This document shows, piece after piece, positions 8,611 to 15,899 of a stretch of DNA of 64,000 nt. Source of the stretch: Microbacterium sp. Yaish 1 (GTDB taxonomy: Bacteria; Actinomycetota; Actinomycetes; Actinomycetales; Microbacteriaceae); contig NZ_NPMR01000002.1 in NCBI RefSeq assembly GCF_002245215.1, forward strand, positions 1,405,557 through 1,469,556, given 5' to 3'. Below the pieces are notes generated by a model. It worked only from the letters and a program-made list of their open reading frames with translations, did not search any database and was not told the origin of the DNA. Every line of letters starts with the position of its first letter. The stretch's first letter is position 1. The translations under genes were made by a program, and so were the position numbers.

Positions 8611-10250
8611 TCGATCGTCACGACTACTCGCCGTGGGACTTCTGGTCCACGGCATCCGAGGAGAGCCGGCGGCGTCAGCGCGAGCATCAGACAGCGCTGG
8701 CGGACGAGCACGCGGACTGGTCGTTCAGCGACGAGTGCTTCATCTCGGAGCTCGCGGCGCTCGACGCCGAGAGCCTCGACCTGGGCGACCGCTCGTACAT
8801 CGCGGCAGGGGCGTACCTGACCGGCACCCTGCGCATCGGCTCGGACTGCTCCGTGAACCCCTCGACCGTCGTCCGCGGCGACGTCGTCTTCGGCAACGGC
8901 GTGCGGATGGGCGCGCACAGCTCGGTGCTCGGCTTCAACCACTCGATGGAGCCCGGGACGCCCGTCTTCCGGCAACCGCTCACCAGCCGCGGCATCCGCA
9001 TCGGCGACGACGTCTGGATCGGCTCGCACGTCGTCGTCCTCGACGGGGTCACCGTGGGCGCGTCGGCTGTACTCGCCGCGGGAGCCGTCGTCACGAAGAA
9101 CGTGCCCGCGGGCGCGATCGTCGGCGGAAACCCCGCTCGGCTGCTGCGCTGGCGGGTGCCGCCGGCGGATGCCGCACCCGAAAGGAATCGGCTGCGTGAC
9201 CGCGTGGCCGCGTTCGCCGAGACGGCCCGCTCCGACGCGACCGCTCTGCTCTCCCGCTGTGTCGTCCCGGCCTCCGGGCTGTACGCCGACCGGCCGGGGG
9301 TCTCCCCGACGGTGCGCGCGCAGGGCGACGCCGTCGAGATCGCCGACCTGTTGCTGGGGTCGACGCCGCCGGGCAGCGATCCGTCCGAGCTGATCGAGCG
9401 GCTGCGCGCCTGGCAGGACCCGGCGACGGGCGCCGTTCCCCCGCTCGGCTCGGTCGACATCCCCGGCTGGGACGACGGCGACACGGCCTATCACGTGCTC
9501 TCCGTCGGGTACGCTCTCGACCTGCTGGGGTCCGAGTTCGCCCACCCCGTCGGGCTCGTCACCCGAGCGACGGCCGAGTCCCTGATCGCCAGACTCGATG
9601 CGCTCCCCTGGGACACCGACCCCTGGAACGCCGGACACCACGTCGATGCGATCGGCACCGCCCTGCTCTGGGCCCGGCGCCGGGGCGACCGGATCGCGCC
9701 GGGCGTGACCGAGGCTCTCTTCGGATGGCTCATGACGCATGCGGATGCCGCGAGCGGCATGTGGGGCCGGCCTTCCGCCGACCGCGGCCTGCTGCTCGTC
9801 GTCAACGGCTTCTACCGGGCATCGCGCGGGACCTTCGCACAGCACGGCATCCCGGTTCCCCATCCCGAAGCCGTCATCGACACGGTGCTGCGACACGCCC
9901 GCGACGAGCGGTGGTTCGCCCCGTCACGGCTCGACGCCTGCAATGTGCTCGACGTCGCCCATCCGCTGTGGCTCACCCGGGCGGCCGGGTACCGCCGCGC
10001 CGAGGTAGAAGACCTCGCAGCCCGCCTCCTCGACCAGGTGCTCGGAGGCTGGCACCCGGGCGCGGGGATGAGCTTCCGGCTCGCCGGTGCAGAGCCGGGC
10101 CTCCAGGGGACGGAGATGTGGCTCGCGATCGCCTGGTACCTCGCCGACCTGCTCGGAGTCTCGGATGCCCTGGGTTACCGACCGCGCGGCGTCCACCGCC
10201 CCGAGCCATCCTCGCATCATTCACTCAATGCACGGCCGAGCGCCCAGTGA
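8607..10250 (+). CDS. hexapeptide-repeat acyltransferase fused to a C-terminal alpha-helical domain
   Basis: A 547-residue two-domain protein. Residues about 40-182 form a left-handed beta-helix acyltransferase: repeated hexapeptides ([30 protein letters not shown]), a likely catalytic His in [11 protein letters not shown] (H112) and the closing motif [12 protein letters not shown]. Residues about 195-530 are helix-rich with Trp/Gly/Asp turns ([27 protein letters not shown]), resembling an alpha/alpha-toroid such as terpene-cyclase or glycan-processing folds. The GTG at 8607 overlaps the regulator stop by 4 nt. Acetyl transfer to a sugar is inferred from the first domain. The second domain has no function I can name. 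Such an enzyme in a catabolic operon is unusual. Confidence 0.8.
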   Translation: MIDRHDYSPWDFWSTASEESRRRQREHQTALADEHADWSFSDECFISELAALDAESLDLGDRSYIAAGAYLTGTLRIGSDCSVNPSTVVRGDVVFGNGVRMGAHSSVLGFNHSMEPGTPVFRQPLTSRGIRIGDDVWIGSHVVVLDGVTVGASAVLAAGAVVTKNVPAGAIVGGNPARLLRWRVPPADAAPERNRLRDRVAAFAETARSDATALLSRCVVPASGLYADRPGVSPTVRAQGDAVEIADLLLGSTPPGSDPSELIERLRAWQDPATGAVPPLGSVDIPGWDDGDTAYHVLSVGYALDLLGSEFAHPVGLVTRATAESLIARLDALPWDTDPWNAGHHVDAIGTALLWARRRGDRIAPGVTEALFGWLMTHADAASGMWGRPSADRGLLLVVNGFYRASRGTFAQHGIPVPHPEAVIDTVLRHARDERWFAPSRLDACNVLDVAHPLWLTRAAGYRRAEVEDLAARLLDQVLGGWHPGAGMSFRLAGAEPGLQGTEMWLAIAWYLADLLGVSDALGYRPRGVHRPEPSSHHSLNARPSAQ

Positions 10251-10295
10251 ACGACCTTCCTGCGTGAGCAAGCCGTGCGCTCGCGGCGAAGCCGT

Positions 10296-11438
10296 TCACT
10301 CGGGCGAGGCGCGGGCGAGCGCGGCGGCCGCGGCGCGGAGCCAGCGGGCGGGGTCGGCGAGCGAGGCCGCGGAGGAGCCCGCGAGGTCGGTCAGCGAGAC
10401 GGATGACGCGAACGCCGCGGTGTCGGCGTCAGCGGCGATCCGCCCGGCGACGAGGGCGACCGGCACCCGGGCCGCTGCGGCGAGCTCGGCGACGAACGCG
10501 GGGACCTTGCCTGCCGCGGACTGCCCGTCGAACGAGCCTTCGCCCGTGATGACGAGGTCGGCTCGGGCGATGGCGTCGGCGAGGCCGATGAGCGCCGCGA
10601 CCTCGCGAGCGCCGGGGCTCAGGCGCGCGCCCCACGCGAGCAACCCGAACCCGGTGCCGCCGGCGGCTCCGGCCCCCGGCGTGGCAGCAAGCGACGCCCC
10701 ATCCGGCACGAGGTCGGCGAGCCGACTCAGCGCCGCGTCGGCCGCGGCGACCTGAACCGCGTCGAGCCCCTTCTGCGGCCCGAACACGGCGGCAGCGCCA
10801 CGCGCACCGAGCAGCGGGTTCGACACGTCACTGAGCACGTCGACGCCCCCCGCGGGAAGCGCACGGAGCCCCGACAGGTCGGCGTGCGCGATGTCGGCGA
10901 GGCCTCGCGCGCCGGGGACGACGTCTCGTCCGGCGGCATCCGTGAAGCGGGCGCCGAGGGCGCGCAGCATCCCGGCCCCACCGTCGGTCGACGAGCTCGA
11001 TCCGATGCCGAGCACGAGGCGGTCGACTCCGGCGTCGAGCGCCGCCGCGATCGCCTGGCCGAACCCGGTGGTGTCGGCGTCGAGGCCGCGGCGCTGCTCG
11101 CCCAGCAGCTCGATCCCCGATGTCGACGCCAGCTCGACGACAGCGACGGGGCCGCGCGACGGCACCCCCGATCCGCCCTCGGACGCCGCAGGAAGCAGCA
11201 GCCAGGACGCGTCGACGGGCGTCCCCGCCGGGCCGGTGACGGTGATCGGCACTCGGACCGCCCCGGGGATCGCGGCGGCGAACGCGTCGAGCGTGCCCTC
11301 GCCGCCGTCGGCCATCGGGCGCAGGTCGACAACGGCTCCGGCGTCGGCGGAGGCCCATCCCGCGGCGAGCTCGCGGGCAGCCTCAGCGGCCGCGATGGAC
11401 CCCTTGAAGCTGTCGATCGCGACGACGACGCGCGTCAC
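10296..11438 (-). CDS. glycerate 2-kinase (GarK/GlxK family)
   Basis: A 380-residue glycerate kinase that phosphorylates D-glycerate to 2-phosphoglycerate using ATP, feeding lower glycolysis. Family landmarks are VVVAIDSFKGS at the start, MADGGEGTLDAF, LVLGIGSSSSTDGGAG and LVITGEGSFDGQSAAGKVP. Length is normal for the family. The GTG at 11438 is one base past the LacI stop codon, so it is the last gene of the minus-strand operon that begins at 15780. Its presence suggests that the pathway encoded upstream releases glycerate or tartronate semialdehyde. Confidence 0.92.
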   Translation of the reverse strand: MTRVVVAIDSFKGSIAAAEAARELAAGWASADAGAVVDLRPMADGGEGTLDAFAAAIPGAVRVPITVTGPAGTPVDASWLLLPAASEGGSGVPSRGPVAVVELASTSGIELLGEQRRGLDADTTGFGQAIAAALDAGVDRLVLGIGSSSSTDGGAGMLRALGARFTDAAGRDVVPGARGLADIAHADLSGLRALPAGGVDVLSDVSNPLLGARGAAAVFGPQKGLDAVQVAAADAALSRLADLVPDGASLAATPGAGAAGGTGFGLLAWGARLSPGAREVAALIGLADAIARADLVITGEGSFDGQSAAGKVPAFVAELAAAARVPVALVAGRIAADADTAAFASSVSLTDLAGSSAASLADPARWLRAAAAALARASPE

Positions 11439-11439
11439 G

Positions 11440-12477
11440 TCACGCGCTCCGCGGCGGGGTGCTCTCGCGCACGAGCACCTCGAGCGGCAGCGCAGCGGCC
11501 GTCTCGTCGGCCTCGGCGTCGACGGCTGCGCGGAGCGCGGTGTACCCGACATCGGGGAGAGGCACGCGGACGGTCGTCAGCGGCGGCGTGACGTCGCGCC
11601 CCGTCGGGATGTCGTCGAACCCGGCGAGCGCGATGTCGGTGCCGGGCTCGCGTCCCGCGGCACGCATCGCGGTGAGGGCTCCGATGGCGACGACGTCGCT
11701 GATGCCGAACACGACGGTCCCCGGCTCGACGCCGTCGGCGAGGGCCGCTGCCATCGCCTCCGCACCCGACTCGCGGCTGAAACCGCCGCGGTAGACGCGG
11801 GGCTCGGCTCCCCCGCCGCTCGTGAAGCCGTCAGCGAAGCCGGCGAGGCGATCATCGCTCGTCACGACGCCCTCTGCTGCAGCGAGCACGATGGCCGAGC
11901 GGTAGCCGCGCGCGGCGAGCGCGGCGCCGAGCTCGCGGGCGCCGCCGCGGTTGTCGATCGCGACGCTGCGGATGCCGGGGGCTCCCGGGCCCAACGCGAC
12001 GACGGTTCCTCCGCTCGCGGCGATGAGGTCGAGCTCGGTTCTCAGCTCGTCCGACATCTCGCGCGAGGTGCGCGACGCGGCGAGGATGATGCCGCGGGGA
12101 CGTTGACCGCGCAGCGCGCGCACGAGTCGCAGCTCACGCGCCGGATCGCGCTCGGTGATGGCGACCGTGACCACGAGGCCGGCCTCATCGGCGCCGCGCG
12201 CGACGCCCGCCGCGAGCTGCCCGAAGTACGGGTCGGCGATGTCGGCCACCAGCAGCGCGACGATCGCGGACGTGCCGCGTGCGGTCGCCTGCGCCGACAG
12301 GTTGGCCGTGTAGCCGAGCCGCGCCGCAGCCTGTTCGACGCGTTCGCGATAGGCGTCGGCGACCTTGCGGGTCGAGCCGTTCAGCGCCCGTGAAGCGGTC
12401 GCGAGCGACACCCCGGCTTCTCTCGCCACATCGTGCAGCGTGGCCGAGCCACGCGGCGACATCCCCGTCTGTCCCAC
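11440..12477 (-). CDS. LacI family transcriptional repressor
   Basis: A 345-residue LacI-type regulator. Residues 12-59 hold the helix-turn-helix and hinge (TLHDVAREAGVSLATASRAL, RVEQAAARLGYTAN), followed by a ribose-binding-protein-like sensor (VALLVADIADPYFGQLAAG; DIALAGFDDIPTGRDVTPPL). It lies within the Gfo/Idh-DUF993-isomerase-glycerate kinase operon, 9 nt after the isomerase gene. It is the only simple LacI protein in the window and the natural candidate to bind the GGNAAGCGCTTNCC motif found upstream of its own operon and three other units. The alternative start MSPRG, five codons in, is possible. Confidence 0.93.
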   Translation of the reverse strand: MGQTGMSPRGSATLHDVAREAGVSLATASRALNGSTRKVADAYRERVEQAAARLGYTANLSAQATARGTSAIVALLVADIADPYFGQLAAGVARGADEAGLVVTVAITERDPARELRLVRALRGQRPRGIILAASRTSREMSDELRTELDLIAASGGTVVALGPGAPGIRSVAIDNRGGARELGAALAARGYRSAIVLAAAEGVVTSDDRLAGFADGFTSGGGAEPRVYRGGFSRESGAEAMAAALADGVEPGTVVFGISDVVAIGALTAMRAAGREPGTDIALAGFDDIPTGRDVTPPLTTVRVPLPDVGYTALRAAVDAEADETAAALPLEVLVRESTPPRSA

Positions 12478-12486
12478 GAGCCGAGT

Positions 12487-13371
12487 CTATGCGGTGGCCG
12501 TGCGCGCGCCCGAGAGGTGCGGCGTCACGGCCTCACCGAAGGCCTCGGCGGTGCGGCGCACGACGTCGGCGGGATCGGCGGCCCAGATGTCGGCGTTGAA
12601 GATCTCCACCTCGATGTCGCGGTCGTATCCCGTCGCCTCGACGGCCCGGGTCAGCGATGCGAAGTCGATGACCCCGTCGCCCGGGTAGTGGCGGCTCAGC
12701 AGGACGTCCTCGGGCAGCGGCGTTCGCCAGTCGCACACCTGGTAGGTCGCGATGCGGCCTTCGCGCCCGGCCCGCTCGATGGCGGGCAGGACGTCGGGGT
12801 CCCAGAAGATGTGGAACGTGTCGACCGTGGCGCCGACGACCTCGGGCTCGAAGTCGGCCGCGATGTCGAGGGCCTGGCCGAGCGTGGAGACGACGCAGCG
12901 GTCGGAGGCGAACATCGGATGCAGCGGCTCGATCGCCAGCGTCACCCCCGCCGCCTTCGCGTGGGGGGCGAGCTCGCCGATCGCATCGCGCACCCGCTCC
13001 CGCGCGCCGACGATGTCGCGCGACCCCTCGGGCAGGCCGCCCGCGACCAGCACGAGGATCGCGGTGGAGCCGGGCGCACCGGCGGCGGCGAGCGCGGCGG
13101 CCTCGTCGATCGCGACCCGGTTGTCGTCGATCGAGGAGCGCCGGGCGGGACCCTCCGGCATCGTGAAGAAGCCCGCCCGGCAGTGTGTGGTGAACCGCAG
13201 GCCCGAGTCCGCCAGCATGGCGGCGGCCGTGGCCAGACCGACCTCCTGCACGGGCTCGCGCCACAGTCCGATCGCCTCGATCCCGGCATCCGCGGTGACC
13301 CGCAGCGCGGTCGCGAGGTCGGCGTACTTGATCGTGGCCTGGTTGATCGACAGGCGGGGGCCGACGCTCAT
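12487..13371 (-). CDS. sugar phosphate isomerase/epimerase family TIM-barrel protein
   Basis: A 294-residue protein of the xylose-isomerase-like TIM-barrel family (AP endonuclease 2 fold). Metal-binding type segments include AIEPLHPMF (Glu, His), VGATVDTFHIFWDP (Asp, His) and DRDIEVEIFNADIW (Glu). These enzymes use a divalent metal to isomerise, epimerise or dehydrate sugars and polyol ketones. Its start overlaps the end of the DUF993 gene by 4 nt (ATGA). With a dehydrogenase and an aldolase-like protein upstream, it probably acts on the oxidised sugar intermediate. The precise reaction cannot be assigned. Confidence 0.87.
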   Translation of the reverse strand: MSVGPRLSINQATIKYADLATALRVTADAGIEAIGLWREPVQEVGLATAAAMLADSGLRFTTHCRAGFFTMPEGPARRSSIDDNRVAIDEAAALAAAGAPGSTAILVLVAGGLPEGSRDIVGARERVRDAIGELAPHAKAAGVTLAIEPLHPMFASDRCVVSTLGQALDIAADFEPEVVGATVDTFHIFWDPDVLPAIERAGREGRIATYQVCDWRTPLPEDVLLSRHYPGDGVIDFASLTRAVEATGYDRDIEVEIFNADIWAADPADVVRRTAEAFGEAVTPHLSGARTATA

Positions 13372-14570
13372 CCCTCGACTCCGTTCAGACGCAGCATCGC
13401 GTGCCAGCGCCCGGCGGCCAGTTCCGGCCGTTCGAGCGCGTGCGACGCGTTCGCGAGCTCGACGATGCGCGAGAGATGCGGCAGGCTACGCGCCGAGTGC
13501 AGCCCGCCCACCATCTGGAACGCCGGCTGATGACCGTTGAGCCACGACAGGAAGGCCACGCCGGTCTTGTAGTAGAACGTCGGCGCCGCGAAGATCTGCC
13601 GGCTGAGCTCCTCCGTCGGCCCCAGGATCGCGAGGTAGCGGTCGGCGTCGCCCGCATCCAGAGCCTGAATGGCGGCGGAGGCGACCGGAGTGATCGCCGC
13701 GAAGGCGCCGAGCAGCGCGTCCGAGTGCTGCCGCGCCGAGGCGGGGTCACGCTCGGGCTGGGCCGCCTGCGGCACGTCGGCGCCGCCGATGAGGCCGACG
13801 TAGTTGAAGTCGTCGCCGGTGAACATGCGCACGCCCTCGGGCAGCCGCTCGCGCACCGACACCTCGGACGCGGCGTCGAGCAGGCTCATCTTCACGCCCG
13901 CGACCCGGTCGGCGTTCTCGCCGATGATCTCGACGAGAACGTCGGATGCCGCGCGCCAATCGGGCGAGCCGAAGTATCCCGCGAGGCTCGGGTCGAAGGC
14001 CGTGCCGAGCCAGTGCAGGACCACCGGACCGGATGCCGCAGCCAGCACCTCGCGGTACACCCGGCGGTAGTCGTCGGCCGACGACGCCGCGCGGGCGAGG
14101 TGCCGCGACGCCATGAGCACCGGACCCGCGCCCTGCTCCTCGGTGAACGCGAGCTGGCTCTTATAGGCGTCGATGACCTGACCGAGCGAGATGCGCTCGT
14201 CGTCGATGTGATCGGTGTTGACGCCGACGACGACCGAGCCGCCCTCCTCGCGGGCGACCTCGGCCGAGCGCGCGATGAGCTCGCGCGTCGCGGCGGCGTC
14301 GAGCCCCATGTTCCGCTGCGCGGTGTCCATGGCGTCGGCCACGCCGAGACCCCAGGAGTAGACGGCGCGGCGGAAGCCGAGCGTGGCGTCCCAGTCGATC
14401 TGCGCCGGCTGGCCGGGAGTGTTGTCGGCCGAGACGACGGGAACGACATGGGCCGCCGCGTACGCGACCCGGCTGCGCAGCGGCGTCTCCGGCCGGGCGT
14501 AGCCGGGCGCATCGTTCAACGGGACGGAGGTGACGGCGCCGTCGGCGCCGAGGAGGGTGAGGTCGGTCAT
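13368..14570 (-). CDS. DUF993 family, dihydrodipicolinate synthase-like protein
   Basis: A 400-residue member of the DUF993 group, distantly related to the DHDPS/aldolase family of class I TIM barrels. A lysine in RVAGVKMSLLD (K227) lies where the Schiff-base lysine of DHDPS-type enzymes occurs (GIK/GVK strand), and GPVVLHWLGT precedes it. This suggests an imine-forming aldolase or dehydratase. It lies 10 nt downstream of the Gfo/Idh gene and overlaps the isomerase gene by 4 nt. Its reaction is undescribed to my knowledge. Given glycerate kinase in the same operon, cleavage giving a three-carbon fragment is a reasonable hypothesis. Confidence 0.82.
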   Translation of the reverse strand: MTDLTLLGADGAVTSVPLNDAPGYARPETPLRSRVAYAAAHVVPVVSADNTPGQPAQIDWDATLGFRRAVYSWGLGVADAMDTAQRNMGLDAAATRELIARSAEVAREEGGSVVVGVNTDHIDDERISLGQVIDAYKSQLAFTEEQGAGPVLMASRHLARAASSADDYRRVYREVLAAASGPVVLHWLGTAFDPSLAGYFGSPDWRAASDVLVEIIGENADRVAGVKMSLLDAASEVSVRERLPEGVRMFTGDDFNYVGLIGGADVPQAAQPERDPASARQHSDALLGAFAAITPVASAAIQALDAGDADRYLAILGPTEELSRQIFAAPTFYYKTGVAFLSWLNGHQPAFQMVGGLHSARSLPHLSRIVELANASHALERPELAAGRWHAMLRLNGVEG

Positions 14571-14580
14571 CGTGCGGCGC

Positions 14581-15780
14581 TCAGATGCTCAGAGCCGGAA
14601 GCTCGACCTTGCGGCCCTCGCGGCTCGACTGCAGGCCCGCCTCGGCGAGCTGCACTCCGCGGGCACCGGCGAGGAGGTCGAACTCGTACGGAGTCTCGGT
14701 CACGTACGAGGTGAGGAACTCCTCCCACTGCTGACGGAAGCCGTTGAGGAAGACGTCATTGGTGGGCACGTTCTGCCAGTCGGCGTCGTAGTCGTGCGTG
14801 TCTTCGAGGTCGGGGTTCCACACCGGCTTCGGGGTCGCGTTGCGCGGCTGGATCTTCGCGCCGAAGAGGCCGACGACGGCGGAGCCGTGCGTCCCGTCGA
14901 CGTGGAACTCCACGAGCTCGTCGCGGTTGACGCGCACCGTCCACGACGAGTTGATCTGCGCGACGACGCCGCCCTCGAGCTCGAAGACGCCGTAGGCGGC
15001 ATCCTCGGCCGTGGCGGTGTAGTGCTCGCCGTTCTCGTCCCAGCGGTCGGCGATGTGCACGGCTGCCTGGGCGTAGACGGTCTTGACGTCGCCGAACAGG
15101 TTCTCGAGCACGTAGTTCCAGTGCGGGAACATGTCGACGATGATCCCGCCGCCGTCTTCTGCGCGGTAGTTCCAGCTCGGGCGCTGCGCGGGCTGCCAGT
15201 CGCCCTCGAACACCCAGTACCCGAACTCGCCGCGCACCGAGAGGATGCGGCCGAAGAAGCCGGAGTCGATGAGGCGCTTGAGCTTCTGCAGGCCCGGGAG
15301 GTAGAGCTTGTCGTGCACGACACCGGTCTTCACGCCGGCCTCGGCGGCGAGCTTCGCGAGCTCGAGAGCCTCGTCGACCGACTCCGCGGTGGGCTTCTCG
15401 GTGTAGATGGTCTTGCCTGCGGCGATCGCCTTGCGCAGCGCCGACGCGCGGGCCTTCGTGACGAGGAAGTCGGCGTAGATCTCCCAGCGCGGGTCGGCGA
15501 GAGCGGCGTCGAGGTCGGTCGTGTAGTCCTCGATGCCGTGCTTGGCGGCGAGGTCGGCGAGCTTCGCCTCGCTGCGACCGACGAGGAGCGGCTTGACCGT
15601 GACCTTGGTCCCGTCCGGAAGCTCGATGCCGCCCTGGTCGCGGATCGCGAGGATCGAGCGGACGAGGTGCTGCCGGTAGCCCATCCGGCCCGAGACGCCG
15701 TTCATGATGATGCCGATCTCGCGGACCTGCGGGGCGGTCGCCGTCTCCGGCGCGGGGCTGAGGGTGGTCGTCTCTGACAC
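14581..15780 (-). CDS. Gfo/Idh/MocA family NAD(P)-dependent oxidoreductase
   Basis: A 399-residue sugar or polyol dehydrogenase of the Gfo/Idh/MocA family. The nucleotide-binding segment is unusual (GIIMNGVSGRMGYRQH), recalling dihydrodipicolinate reductase. The family lysine lies in YTEKPTAESVDEALELAK, and the substrate domain includes GGGIIVDMFPHWNYVLENLF. The GTG at 15780 is preceded by AAAGGAA. An in-frame extension upstream would cross the promoter and operator and is rejected. It is the first gene of the five-gene operon ending with glycerate kinase, and probably performs the first oxidation of an imported sugar. The substrate is unknown. Confidence 0.9.
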   Translation of the reverse strand: MSETTTLSPAPETATAPQVREIGIIMNGVSGRMGYRQHLVRSILAIRDQGGIELPDGTKVTVKPLLVGRSEAKLADLAAKHGIEDYTTDLDAALADPRWEIYADFLVTKARASALRKAIAAGKTIYTEKPTAESVDEALELAKLAAEAGVKTGVVHDKLYLPGLQKLKRLIDSGFFGRILSVRGEFGYWVFEGDWQPAQRPSWNYRAEDGGGIIVDMFPHWNYVLENLFGDVKTVYAQAAVHIADRWDENGEHYTATAEDAAYGVFELEGGVVAQINSSWTVRVNRDELVEFHVDGTHGSAVVGLFGAKIQPRNATPKPVWNPDLEDTHDYDADWQNVPTNDVFLNGFRQQWEEFLTSYVTETPYEFDLLAGARGVQLAEAGLQSSREGRKVELPALSI

Positions 15781-15816
15781 GGGCGTTCCTTTGCTTCGTC
15801 CGCTCACCGGGTGGAT

Positions 15817-15863
15817 GGTAAGCGCTTTCCCATACTGTAGATCGCGGCTCGGTCCTCGCGCAA
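15817..15863 (-). promoter_or_regulatory. promoter with LacI-type operator for the Gfo/Idh-DUF993 operon
   Basis: Reading the minus strand, TTGCGC (15863 to 15858), an 18-bp spacer and TACAGT (15839 to 15834) form a plausible sigma70-type promoter. Directly downstream is GGGAAAGCGCTTACC (minus strand, 15831 to 15817), centred on the perfect 8-bp palindrome AAGCGCTT. Its position at the transcription start fits a roadblock operator. The LacI gene is in the operon this promoter drives, so autoregulation is likely. Confidence 0.72.
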
Positions 15864-15899
15864 GCCGTAACGCGTCGCCTCTCGGAGGAGGGGCGCGGG

